The notes under the pieces are model-generated. The model was not told the DNA's origin, ran no database searches, and was given only the letters and a program-made list of their open reading frames with translations. The translations under genes were made by a program, and so were the position numbers. This document shows, piece after piece, positions 55,372 to 63,757 of a stretch of DNA of 64,000 bases. Position 1 is the stretch's first letter. Each line of letters opens with the position of its first letter. The DNA is from Cytophagales bacterium WSM2-2 (GTDB lineage: Bacteria > Bacteroidota > Bacteroidia > Cytophagales > Cyclobacteriaceae): the NCBI GenBank assembly GCA_015472025.1, contig BNHL01000001.1:4452001-4516000 (forward strand). The letters are read 5' to 3'.

Positions 55372-56511
55372 TTATGCTTTCTCCTTAATCCTGAAAAATG
55401 ACCTTGATATCGGGATGAGCATTATCCCCGCGATGGCGAAGGTGACAAATGCAATGCGCAGGTTGAACGCCTGTGCTACATAGCCGATTAGTACGGGGCC
55501 CAGGAACATGCCAGCGATGCTGTATGTTCCTACAATAGAGATAGCCACTCCAGGCGAATATTTTTTGGATTGCCCCGCAAGGGAAAACACCATTGGTATG
55601 AGTGATGCCGTGCCCATGCCAGTGAGGCAAAAGCCTATTAACGAAAACAAGAAAGAAGGCAGCAGCACTGCAATCGATACGCCCGTGAAAATAAGAATGG
55701 CGCTGATCACAAAAGTCTTAGGCTTCCCGATGTTTTCGATAAGAGAGTCTGAAGCAAACCGTGACAGCGCCATGAAGATCATAAAGATGAGGTAGCCGAG
55801 AGTAAATAATTCTACGTTGATCACCTCTTTAAAGTAGACGCCACTCCAGTCGAACATACCGCCCTCGCACATTGAGGCCAGGAATACCAGGATACCCAAA
55901 TACACTACATAGGGATCTGGTTTTGAAAGATTGATCTTATTGCCGGACGCTGCCCGGTCGCCTTTTAACAGGTATTGAAATGAAAAGAGAGCTATGGCTA
56001 TGGACACAAATGAGATGATGATCAGATGTACCTGCATGGAGATGTCCAGGCCTACAAACAAGGTAGAGATACCTACGCCTACTATTCCTCCCGTGCTCCA
56101 CAGACCGTGAAATGAGCCGTTGATATTGCGGCTGAAGCTTTTCTGCAAGGCGAGTGCCTGCACGTTGATGGAGATATTCAGGATGCGCATGTTGAAAGAG
56201 AACAGGCAGACGGCAATGGCCAGCGCAAACGTTGACGGAGCTACACCTATGAGCGTGAGCGAGAGACTTACGAGTATAAAACCAGCCAACGCAGGCACGC
56301 GACTATTGAAACGCGACACCAGCCACCCGGAAAAGGGGAGACCTGCCAGCGAACCGATAGGCATCAACAGCAACAGCGTACCCAGCTCAGCTTCATTGTA
56401 TTGAAAAGTGGCTTTGATGGTGGGGATGCGTGAGGCCCACGTTGAAAAACAAATGCCCGACAGAAAGAAGAATACACTTATAAATACCCGCTGCTTTACT
56501 TTTTGCTCCAT
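55372..56511 (-). CDS. MFS transporter (YbjJ-like)
   Basis: A 379-residue major-facilitator transporter from ATG 56511 (a start at 56523 is also possible), with twelve helices. The N-terminal half begins FISVFFFLSGICFSTWASRI and contains TLLLLMPIGSLAGLPFSGWL; the second half contains FKEVINVELFTLGYLIFMIF. Closest in pattern to YbjJ-type uncharacterised MFS proteins. Substrate unknown. It faces the small CGDC gene and has no partners in an operon. Confidence 0.88.
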   Translation of the reverse strand: MEQKVKQRVFISVFFFLSGICFSTWASRIPTIKATFQYNEAELGTLLLLMPIGSLAGLPFSGWLVSRFNSRVPALAGFILVSLSLTLIGVAPSTFALAIAVCLFSFNMRILNISINVQALALQKSFSRNINGSFHGLWSTGGIVGVGISTLFVGLDISMQVHLIIISFVSIAIALFSFQYLLKGDRAASGNKINLSKPDPYVVYLGILVFLASMCEGGMFDWSGVYFKEVINVELFTLGYLIFMIFMALSRFASDSLIENIGKPKTFVISAILIFTGVSIAVLLPSFLFSLIGFCLTGMGTASLIPMVFSLAGQSKKYSPGVAISIVGTYSIAGMFLGPVLIGYVAQAFNLRIAFVTFAIAGIMLIPISRSFFRIKEKA

Positions 56512-56710
56512 ACTTTGCCGCAAAGAAGCAAAGGAATCTAAAGAAGTGCAAAGTGAAATTGCTGCTCGTTAATTTGGTTGTTAGTTATTCGTTAATAGTC
56601 CAGATGGCTATCGGGATCGGGATCGACTCTGCTTTGAAACACCAGGATGTGATTAATTCGATGACAAGAAAGAGAATAAATCATTTACAAAAGGAGAGAG
56701 CCTAAGGTCA

Positions 56711-56718
56711 TAATTTTG
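56711..56718 (+). promoter_or_regulatory. Bacteroidota -7 promoter box
   Basis: TAATTTTG matches the consensus TANNTTTG exactly and lies 5 bases before the ATG of the 33-residue peptide. Such a short leader would make the mRNA nearly leaderless. A -33 TTG was not clearly identified. Confidence 0.4.
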
Positions 56719-56722
56719 TTTT

Positions 56723-56824
56723 ATGAAGACAGAAAAATATCACGACTCGTGGCTCGACAGAATGTTAGTGCTGATCGGAGGGATACTATTTGCGCTTTTC
56801 CTCTTCTCGATTTTGTTGGTATAA
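56723..56824 (+). CDS. 33-residue single-helix membrane peptide
   Basis: ATG 56723 opens MKTEKYHDSWLDRMLVLI..., with a polar charged N-terminus and one 20-residue hydrophobic helix (LVLIGGILFALFLFSILLV) ending at the stop. The pattern resembles small membrane-regulator peptides. An exact -7 box precedes it by 5 bases. No family was recognised. Confidence 0.45.
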   Translation: MKTEKYHDSWLDRMLVLIGGILFALFLFSILLV

Positions 56825-56939
56825 CTCCCGCATAGCGCTGTTTGTTTTGCCTTCGCCTATTAATATCTCACGCAATCTTTCAATACAAGGCATTGCACTT
56901 ATTTCTTAAATTTGGAGATAGGCAAACAAACATTAGACT

Positions 56940-57320
56940 ATGACAGAAGTACAAAAATCATTACCCAAGTGGATACTGATCGTATCAGGCCTTTTTGCAT
57001 TACTGGAAATTATGGTAAGTATATCCATATGTGTTTCGCCACAATCGGTTTTAGAAACAGTCGACTTTAATGCAAAGGGTGTTACCTACCTGGCTTATAT
57101 GTGGGCTGCCCGCCAATTTGCGCTTGGGTTTATTTTTGCTTTTTCGACACTCAAAAAATCAGCTCCCATGCTGACAGTTACATATGTTTTCTTTTTAGTA
57201 ATGTTTGTTGGCGACTTCTTCATCGGGATTTCACAAAAAGAGAATTCGCTTATCATCAGCGCTATTGTCATGTGTATTATTTCTTCGGCAATGCTGTTTG
57301 TAATAAACAAGAGAAGATAA
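56940..57320 (+). CDS. four-helix membrane protein of unknown function
   Basis: A 126-residue protein with about four helices (WILIVSGLFALLEIMVSISICV, YMWAARQFALGFIFAFSTL, MLTVTYVFFLVMFVGDFFIGI, SAIVMCIISSAMLFVINK) and a basic end (KRR). It resembles DUF4345-type small membrane proteins only weakly. No operon partner is visible. Confidence 0.7.
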   Translation: MTEVQKSLPKWILIVSGLFALLEIMVSISICVSPQSVLETVDFNAKGVTYLAYMWAARQFALGFIFAFSTLKKSAPMLTVTYVFFLVMFVGDFFIGISQKENSLIISAIVMCIISSAMLFVINKRR

Positions 57321-57543
57321 GTATTTAGGTGTGGGCCTGACCGTTAGTCGCCTTGACTAGTGGTAATTATAGGCGTCTTCAGAGATCTGAGATTATTGAC
57401 CTGCAGTAGTAACTAATCCATTACTTCCCGGCTCGCTCTTGTCGTCAAAACAACCATTGAGTAATTCAACTGGGCAAAGTAATAATTCAATGAATGGTTT
57501 GAGGAACTGAAGACCACCTTTGAGGTTACAACCTTATTGAGCG

Positions 57544-57953
57544 ATGGCAAAACTGAAACTGACGGGAATTTTTTACTTCCTTTTTTCCTTTTACTAAACC
57601 TTAACACTATAGGGCAATCTGAACAAGTAATAACAAAGAACCTCAGAGCGCGGTTTGTTTTAAAAAAGGATCAGACTGTTAAGATAAACAGGCAAAACTT
57701 TGAGTTAACGTTCAATGGGAATAACCATAAAGAGGCGTCTGTCCGGAGTGAAATCAAAGTGTATCTGGGAATAGATTTGACCTATGGCAGTGGAAAAGAC
57801 GCTGAAACAGAGACAATTTGGAGAGACGCTGATGATAAGGAATATGGCCTTCCACTTGTATTGCAGCATAAGGGATTTACGATTGTCGTGATCAATTATA
57901 AGTATGACGAATGGATAGAACTGAAGATCGTGAGTCACAATGTACCCTATTAA
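57544..57953 (+). pseudogene. small exported protein, signal peptide out of frame
   Basis: ATG 57544 starts a good signal sequence (MAKLKLTGIFYFLFSFY) that stops at 57595. The mature sequence continues in another frame (LLLNLNTIGQSEQVITKNLR...) to a stop at 57953. One extra T in either T6 run (57569-57574 or 57581-57586) would join them into an ordinary exported protein of about 137 residues with cleavage near TIGQS. Without the join the mature frame could start only at a TTG giving a charged, poor leader. The mature domain is of unknown function, with strands such as VYLGIDLTYGSGKDAE. Confidence 0.75.
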
Positions 57954-57993
57954 ACCGGATTTGATTTCTCACTATAGTTAACTCAGCATTTCA

Positions 57994-58056
57994 CTGATAT
58001 TTCAAAATCAGGGTTCTCCTGATGTTTTAAGCTGGGCGTTATCCAACATTTGTATC
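57994..58056 (+). promoter_or_regulatory. CTGAT/AATCAGGG two-part element, copy A
   Basis: CTGAT-N7-AATCAGGG-N5-CTGAT, then 24 bases, then ATTTGTATC, 20 bases before the ATG of the exported protein at 58076. The same arrangement, with 25 bases, precedes the gene at 62411. The first two half-sites form an imperfect hairpin/palindrome. Confidence 0.6.
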
Positions 58057-58075
58057 GGCAATAATCAATATCCAT

Positions 58076-58708
58076 ATGATAAAACCGATCAAACATCACG
58101 TAACTGTGCTTCTTTGGATAGTCGTATTCATTTTGGCTGTTACAACAATAACCACCCGGGTGCATGGGCAGGCTTTACTAAACCTTAAGCCGGATACGCT
58201 TTGCGTATTAAACGGTCATGTCAATATTCTCCTGAAAGCAGGAACGTATGATACCATCAAGACCGAAGAGCTTGTTCAAATGTATTCATCGGTTTTTAGC
58301 CAGGGAAAGATCATAAGTACCTGTGGCTTCAGGTTTGGTGAGAACTCTAATCTGCGATTCTACCAAACCTCTCTTGAGAAATGTACTTACAATGATGGTG
58401 GCTTAATGACTTGGAAGTTGATTGAGTCTTTCACAGATAAAATTCCTCAAGGTCAGTGGATCGAAAGCAAATGGGAAGCTCATGGCGGTGGGTACTGGTA
58501 TTTTGTGAGCCTGGCTTCATGTGATAAGCCCGGACACTTTTACAATTTCATTTTCTTCTTTGTCGATGGCAAGCTCGCTTTCTCTGTACATGAGTATGTG
58601 ACTGACCCACTGAAAGCGAGTAAGGAGTATAGCGAACCCCGGGATTATCTAAGCTACGTATATACCAATACACATCCTTCAAGATACATCAGCTTAGAGG
58701 AGAAATAA
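58076..58708 (+). CDS. exported protein of unknown function
   Basis: A 210-residue protein with an N-terminal export signal (VTVLLWIVVFILAVTTITTR, cleavage near VHGQA). The mature part has a Cys-containing start (PDTLCVLNGHVNILLK), a segment TEELVQMYSSVFSQGKIIST, and aromatic strands (GGGYWYFVSLASCDKPGHFY, FIFFFVDGKLAFSVHEYV). No family was recognised. It lies under a distinctive two-part upstream element shared with the 62411 gene. Confidence 0.7.
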   Translation: MIKPIKHHVTVLLWIVVFILAVTTITTRVHGQALLNLKPDTLCVLNGHVNILLKAGTYDTIKTEELVQMYSSVFSQGKIISTCGFRFGENSNLRFYQTSLEKCTYNDGGLMTWKLIESFTDKIPQGQWIESKWEAHGGGYWYFVSLASCDKPGHFYNFIFFFVDGKLAFSVHEYVTDPLKASKEYSEPRDYLSYVYTNTHPSRYISLEEK

Positions 58709-58709
58709 C

Positions 58710-59012
58710 TCAGGCAGATACCTGCTTATCAATCTCACTCATCTTGTTGAACAAGATCATATACTCTCTGCCAAAATTCTGTCTGGCTTCAGACAACATC
58801 AGGTCAATCCGGGTTTCTTCTTTTCCTTCCAGTTGGATTATTCTGATGTAAGCCAGCTTGATGACTGAATCATCTACGTTCTCAAGTATTAAAAAAAACA
58901 TCATGTTGATCGCTCCGCGGAGTCTTAACTTTTGCACAATCCCATTTTCCATTTTGCCCTTCAATTCAATTCCTCTCATCTTCATTACTTTGAACGGTTT
59001 GCCTGCCACCAT
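58710..59012 (-). CDS. small hypothetical protein
   Basis: A 100-residue protein with an N-terminal beta-like half (FKVMKMRGIELKGKMENGIV) and a C-terminal helical half (RIDLMLSEARQNFGREYMIL, FNKMSEIDKQVSA). It converges on the exported-protein gene with one base between stops. Composition is coding-like and no family was recognised. Confidence 0.55.
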   Translation of the reverse strand: MVAGKPFKVMKMRGIELKGKMENGIVQKLRLRGAINMMFFLILENVDDSVIKLAYIRIIQLEGKEETRIDLMLSEARQNFGREYMILFNKMSEIDKQVSA

Positions 59013-59236
59013 ATTTCCCCATTAGAAAAATTAATAAGTTGTTCGTTGCACGGACTAGTCAACTGCATATGACAACCGTGTAACATCTATAGGACTGCGT
59101 TGTCAGTGAAAAGTTTACGCTGGCAAAACGGCATTGGGATGTTATTCCACCAGGAGTTTGTAACGTACATCAAAGGAGGAATTTGAGTTCCGCGAGATTT
59201 AGAACCTGCTGACAGGCTAGAAAGAAAATTGCTTGC

Positions 59237-59719
59237 CTACCTGACTATTTCCAGGGATATGCTTTCTGAAGGTTGCGAGGTCAGTGGCCAGATCGTTTTG
59301 CCTTTGTATATAATCTCTTTGATTCCAAGTCCTGAATTATACCGGGCGGTTGTGTAAGTCAGCGAGTCTATAGAAGAGCCAGTTACTACAAGTGTGCCAT
59401 GGTAGGCGTTGTTGTCTGGAATGAACTGCACATAATACAAACCTGTGGTTGAGGACTGGCAAACATAAGTCTCGCAGGGTTGTATGATATAGGCGGGAGC
59501 TTCCGTCAATACGCCATTTTTAGTGACGAGATCATTCACCTTGATGATGTCTTTGTTTAGATGCCCGGGAGTGGAGGGATTCAAAAGGTCTTCTCCACTC
59601 TGTGACTTGTAAGATATCTGTATGAAATAGCGGGGTGGTGGAACAGGGCCACCGATAATGCATCCTGTCAATAACAGGATCGCGAACAGGCTCAATTTTA
59701 CAATTGATCTCATCATCAT
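59237..59719 (-). CDS. small lipoprotein of unknown function
   Basis: A 160-residue lipoprotein from ATG 59719, with lipobox ending at Cys20 (LLTGC). The mature part is beta-rich (RYFIQISYKSQSGEDLLNPS, TTGLYYVQFIPDNNAYHGTL) and has a Cys pair (PCETYVC). It ends SESISLEIVR. A further upstream in-frame start (59779) adds a leader without signal character. No family recognised. Confidence 0.7.
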   Translation of the reverse strand: MMMRSIVKLSLFAILLLTGCIIGGPVPPPRYFIQISYKSQSGEDLLNPSTPGHLNKDIIKVNDLVTKNGVLTEAPAYIIQPCETYVCQSSTTGLYYVQFIPDNNAYHGTLVVTGSSIDSLTYTTARYNSGLGIKEIIYKGKTIWPLTSQPSESISLEIVR

Positions 59720-59985
59720 ATCCGTATTTAAAGATACGAAATAGGAGGTTAAGTAGTATTTGCCAAATACGAAATTCAATTCGAAAGAAGTATCTGCTTG
59801 AGAGGAAAACTATTGTCGCACCACCAAAGGATTGGCTACTATCCACCAATCTGAACTTAAGTTGATACTTGTAAGTGAGGTACAGCAGTGCCCTATGGGA
59901 AAAGACCAGTTGCGAGTGGGGTTTTCCCCGGACGCCCACACAGATACTTCCGTAATTTATTCGTATCTTAAAAAAGACAAATCAA

Positions 59986-60372
59986 ATGAGTATGAAAAAC
60001 GTGTTGCTGGTGGATGATGATAAAATTTGCAATCTTGTTAGTGAGAAAATGCTCCAAAGGATAGGGCCTGACATTGATATCCGGACGGCCCTGAACGGGA
60101 AAGAGGCACTAAAAGTGTTAAGCGATTATTCTCCTGACATTATTTTACTGGATTTGAATATGCCGATCATGAACGGGTTTGGGTTCCTTGATGCGTTTAG
60201 AGATCTGGACTTACCCAATAAAGAAAATATACAAATCGTTGTAGTAAGCTCATCCGACAACCCTGCCGATATCGCCAACGCGAAAAGAAACGGAGCCGAT
60301 AAATATCTGGTAAAGCCTATTGAGGTCGATACGCTTCGGGCCGCACTTGATAGACCTGATGGCAGACCTTAA
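59986..60372 (+). CDS. single-domain CheY-like response regulator
   Basis: A 128-residue receiver-only protein. Acidic residues Asp10-Asp12 (LLVDDDK), phospho-acceptor Asp56 (LLDLNMP) and Lys in DKYLVKPIE are all present, so it should be phosphorylated. No output domain. Such proteins act in phosphorelays or bind effectors. No partner kinase is adjacent in the window. Confidence 0.92.
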   Translation: MSMKNVLLVDDDKICNLVSEKMLQRIGPDIDIRTALNGKEALKVLSDYSPDIILLDLNMPIMNGFGFLDAFRDLDLPNKENIQIVVVSSSDNPADIANAKRNGADKYLVKPIEVDTLRAALDRPDGRP

Positions 60373-60409
60373 ATTGTCTTTATCCTTTGTACTTATTATT
60401 TATGGAACC

Positions 60410-61981
60410 TCAAATAATCTGAAGTAGTTTCGATCCTACGGGTACACCGTTCCCGGTACATGCATCCCATCCCTTACCAGCAGTATATCCTTTATTTTCC
60501 GGAGCCGTTATGTTATCACCCAGAGTGATGTCGCGGAAGGGCTTTGCATTCCCGTAAATAGAAGTGTGAATAAGCCCCACGTTCATTTTCTTTTTTTCGT
60601 TAATGCGGGCGATCAGCCCGGACATTAAAGGAGACACGGCACTGGTACCACCAATCACCAGGTCCTCTCCATCAACCAGGATGATATATCCTGTTTGCGG
60701 ATCAGCCACCGCGGCTACATCAGGCACACCTCTGCCGGATTTATTTGAGTTCACAGATTTCGGTAAGTTTGTTTTCATCTGGTATGCAGGAATCTCAAAG
60801 ACATCACTTATTCCGCCTCCCGTTGCACTGTCGGGTGCATTATGCCAGACCGTTTCGCTTTCAATGGAATTGCCATTGGCAATCAAAGACGTTCCACCGC
60901 ACGCGAGCACATAAGGACTCGAAGCCGGGAAATCTACATGTGCCATTCCATCCGAGACTCCGTCACTTGAACCCCGGTCGCCAGCGGCAGCACAAACAGT
61001 AATGCCGACAGCAGCGGCTTCCTGAAAAAGCGAACTGAAAGCTTTCAGTGACTGCGTGGTCCACTCACTTTCGGGAGCTCCCCAACTGATTGATATAATG
61101 TCGGGTTTGTATTTCGTGTCATGAACTGCGGCAGCAATAGCATCGAGAAAACCTTTATCTGTGTTGGGAGCAAAGTAAACAACAATGGTTGCACGGGGTG
61201 CAATAGCGCCTGCTACTTCAATGTCGAGCATTACTTCTGCATCTGCACTATCCGGAGTTGTCGGGTTGTTATGAGCTCCGTCAACAGAAATGGCAACTAC
61301 TTTGGGAGGAGTTATTCCGAGTTTCTTAAAATAACTGTGTACGTCAGCAGATTTGAATCCGCCTCCGAGCTCGATAAGTGCAATGACCTGGCCGTTGCCG
61401 GTTGCATTGGGAAAACTATAAATGTCAGCGAGCTGATTTGGATAATACTGAATGTTTGCTGTTTCCTTCCTTGGGTTGATCCTGAATTTGGGTGTAGCCA
61501 GGGGCCGGCTGTCAAGACCGAAGACTCCACAAACAATATCTCTTAAAAAGTGAGGGACAGCTATCGGTCCATCTCTCCCGATAAATGAACCGCCATCACT
61601 GGAAGCATACTGTGCCAGTTTAACTTCGAATGCATCCTCCATCTGGCGCACACTGCCGCGTAGTTCTACAATTCGGTTTTTGGGCTGACCAACAACAGTC
61701 AAGTCAAAATGGTGAGCAAAGGACATGATCTTTTTGATGTCATCATGAACAGGGCCGTGCGAACTCCACAAACGTTGACGGGTAAGGCGCTTGAACTTCC
61801 GGTTTGCATGTTCATTTGTCAGATCTGGCAATGCTGTTTTAGAGCGAAGCAGGAGAGAGACGGTCAGCGGTTGTGTTTTTTCAATTTCGGGTTGCTGCAC
61901 GGCATCGGGTGCGATTTTGCGGCTGCCTTCTATCTCTACATAACTAGAAAAATCTTCGATTTCAGAAATTGATTCTTTCAT
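60410..61981 (-). CDS. S53 sedolisin-type serine peptidase
   Basis: A 523-residue sedolisin/kumamolisin-like peptidase from ATG 61981. An activation prodomain occupies about 1-175 (LTRQRLWSSHGPVHDD, VELRGSVRQMEDAFEVKLAQ). The catalytic domain has Glu249 and Asp253 (ADAEVMLDIEVAG), an oxyanion Asp in AAAGDRGSSDG, and Ser447 in GGTSAVSP. The C-terminal part has the expected calcium site region (GKGWDACTGNGVP). E, D and S spacing matches the S53 family, which is active at acid pH. No signal peptide is evident, unlike many secreted homologues. Confidence 0.92.
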   Translation of the reverse strand: MKESISEIEDFSSYVEIEGSRKIAPDAVQQPEIEKTQPLTVSLLLRSKTALPDLTNEHANRKFKRLTRQRLWSSHGPVHDDIKKIMSFAHHFDLTVVGQPKNRIVELRGSVRQMEDAFEVKLAQYASSDGGSFIGRDGPIAVPHFLRDIVCGVFGLDSRPLATPKFRINPRKETANIQYYPNQLADIYSFPNATGNGQVIALIELGGGFKSADVHSYFKKLGITPPKVVAISVDGAHNNPTTPDSADAEVMLDIEVAGAIAPRATIVVYFAPNTDKGFLDAIAAAVHDTKYKPDIISISWGAPESEWTTQSLKAFSSLFQEAAAVGITVCAAAGDRGSSDGVSDGMAHVDFPASSPYVLACGGTSLIANGNSIESETVWHNAPDSATGGGISDVFEIPAYQMKTNLPKSVNSNKSGRGVPDVAAVADPQTGYIILVDGEDLVIGGTSAVSPLMSGLIARINEKKKMNVGLIHTSIYGNAKPFRDITLGDNITAPENKGYTAGKGWDACTGNGVPVGSKLLQII

Positions 61982-62261
61982 GGTTCTCTGTTTACAAAGA
62001 GAACGCACAAAGAGTCGTTATCATTTGAATAATAAAGACGATTCGCCTTGCGATTCCGTGCTTTTATCGATTTGCTTCTCATCTGCTAATTTTCTGTCGC
62101 CCCGGATGTCATTGTTTTGAGGACAGAGGCATCCCGTTTTTTATTCGTTCACAACAAGAGACCTTTTCCTATAAGTCAATCGATAAGAGATGCCGCAGCT
62201 CCGCTCTTAAAATGATCGTGCCCATTGAGTCAAGGAGGAACTCAGAAAAATCCTTAGCGCC

Positions 62262-62290
62262 TTCCCTTGAAAACCGTGTTTTCAAGGGAA
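62262..62290. repeat. 12-bp perfect inverted repeat
   Basis: TTCCCTTGAAAA (62262-62273) and TTTTCAAGGGAA (62279-62290) with loop CCGTG. It could be a protein-binding site or a hairpin. It lies about 33 bases upstream of the two-part element. Confidence 0.55.
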
Positions 62291-62323
62291 TTTCAATAGT
62301 TACCCTTCATTATCCACTTTTTC

Positions 62324-62387
62324 CTGATTTCTTCAAATCAGGGTGCCGCTGATTCCTGGCATATGCTTCCTGCTGCACATTTGTATC
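62324..62387 (+). promoter_or_regulatory. CTGAT/AATCAGGG two-part element, copy B
   Basis: CTGAT-N7-AATCAGGG-N5-CTGAT, 25 bases, then ATTTGTATC, followed 24 bases later by the ATG at 62411. Spacing is almost identical to the element upstream of 58076. The first part is a perfect 8-bp hairpin (CCTGATTT-CTTC-AAATCAGG). Confidence 0.6.
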
Positions 62388-62410
62388 ACCAACAACAAAA
62401 CAAACACAAC

Positions 62411-63112
62411 ATGAAACAGACCATCAAAGTAAAATCCGTTAGGGGTATCTTTTGCTTACTCTTCCTGCTTGTCATCGCTGCAAAGTCTTGCACCGTGAGA
62501 GCACAATCGTACAGGTTAAAGAACAACTACTATGGAGTCAGCCTGTCGCTGGGAGTTCCGCAGCAGACGCTGAGCAGTGACATTGCCCAACTTGACGGCC
62601 TGAAGGTGACATTTATGGGCGGTTCTTTCGGCGGTGTTGTTGGCAATAATTTCGCCAAGGTGAGGGCAAACGTGGGATATTATTCCGGTCTGTCGCTGCC
62701 TTACGAGATAGATATGCTGCGCGGTAATGTATCGGCTAACCTTTACCCGCTGCGACTGCGCGGAATGACAGGGCAGCTCATCCAACCTTACCTTACTGCG
62801 GGAGTGAGCCAGCAAGTTTCTTACTTCTATGGCAACTACTTATCAGACCAACGCCATATGGTTGCAGGTGCTACCGACCAGCCATTGCTGGGGAAAGTAT
62901 CGAGTACACAAGCCAACTTTGGGGTGGGTTTGGAGCTTCAACTGGAGAATAAGATGGGCAGGTTCTTACATGTATATGCAGAAACTACTTATGGCAAACC
63001 GCTGAGTTCGGCTTCCCTGTACACTGCCTTCGCTCACACGAAAGTATCGGACGCCATGAGCTTCAGCATTGGAATGAGCTTCGGCATCATGAGGTCAATA
63101 CGCCAGTTCTAA
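62411..63112 (+). CDS. outer-membrane beta-barrel-type exported protein
   Basis: A 233-residue protein from ATG 62411 with signal sequence (IFCLLFLLVIAAKSC, cleavage near TVRAQS). The mature part is strand-rich, with alternating hydrophobic residues and many Tyr/Gly (NNYYGVSLSLGVPQQTL, FAKVRANVGYYSGLSLPYEI, QLIQPYLTAGVSQQVSYFYG), consistent with a small outer-membrane barrel. It ends MSFSIGMSFGIMRSIRQF, with a terminal Phe. It has the two-part upstream element and a downstream terminator. Confidence 0.75.
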   Translation: MKQTIKVKSVRGIFCLLFLLVIAAKSCTVRAQSYRLKNNYYGVSLSLGVPQQTLSSDIAQLDGLKVTFMGGSFGGVVGNNFAKVRANVGYYSGLSLPYEIDMLRGNVSANLYPLRLRGMTGQLIQPYLTAGVSQQVSYFYGNYLSDQRHMVAGATDQPLLGKVSSTQANFGVGLELQLENKMGRFLHVYAETTYGKPLSSASLYTAFAHTKVSDAMSFSIGMSFGIMRSIRQF

Positions 63113-63757
63113 ATAAAATATTAAAGATGTTGTTTGTGGGTTAATTAGTTGGTGCTTTAAGAAGGCGGCTTTGGCCGCTTTTTTATTTTGTCGCGCAATG
63201 CTGCCCCGCTCCACCTCGGGCGGTGAGGATCACTTCCGCTTCCACTTCACTGTTTTCTGCAATGAACTTGCGTCTCCGTGGTGAGCCCTATTTCTCTCAT
63301 CTGTATACCTGCGCTGTGGATGATACCTGCGCGCTCAGAGTCGAGGAAAAATAGCGCTATTGGCTGCGATCTACACATGACTCGCTAATATAACGATAGA
63401 CTTCTCGAGTAACTTGAGCGAGGGCATCTATACTATTATCTGTTTTCGTATCGGAAGTAGGAGAGTTCATCGCTCCTACAAAAGTGACAATATTGGTATA
63501 TACAATATCTACCTGAGCAACTATTTCAGGGGAGGTAAGAAGGGGATTATTTTTGATGTTACTCGTATATTTCTTGCCATCAATGATCAATTGTGCTTTC
63601 GCATTTAAAATACAGGCCTCGCGATTATATTTTTTTTGTTTTTGTAGTATGGCTCAAGAAAAAGGAAGCTGACAACTGGGAAACTTACAAAGAGGCCCAG
63701 AGAAGTGTGAACACCTATTTCCGTAGCCAGCGTTCACTCGAAGAGTAATTTAAAACT
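63113..63757. other. intergenic region with possible gene debris
   Basis: A 645-base stretch holding a terminator and several start-less coding-like fragments. On the minus strand one fragment reads KFIAENSEVEAEVILTARGG and another reads LQKQKKYNREACILNAKAQL then IIDGKKYTSN. On the plus strand one reads KKKEADNWETYKEAQRSVNT ending RSLEE. None makes a complete gene. Confidence 0.35.
63161..63187 (+). terminator. intrinsic terminator
   Basis: Stem GCGGC/GCCGC with loop TTTG is followed by TTTTTTTATTTT. It lies about 50 bases after the 62411 gene and would end its transcript. Confidence 0.8.

Larger units (their letters stand above)
56512..56939. other. intergenic region with a tiny membrane peptide gene
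   Basis: A 428-base gap. It contains the candidate 33-residue membrane peptide at 56723-56824 with a good -7 box just upstream. The rest shows no gene. Confidence 0.45.
61982..62410. other. divergent intergenic region
   Basis: A 429-base gap between the S53 gene (minus) and the 62411 gene (plus). It holds a 12-bp perfect inverted repeat (62262-62290), a hairpin (62323-62342) and the two-part element. No gene seen. Confidence 0.45.

Noticed and set aside
57537-57543. TTG at 57537 as the start of the exported protein
   Set aside because: It gives an acidic leader with no signal peptide, whereas the ATG at 57544 gives a perfect one in the adjacent frame.
63414-63608. Plus-strand frame MSEGIYTIICFRIGSRRV...
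   Set aside because: Composition is unlike protein and the frame overlaps coding-like fragments on the other strand.
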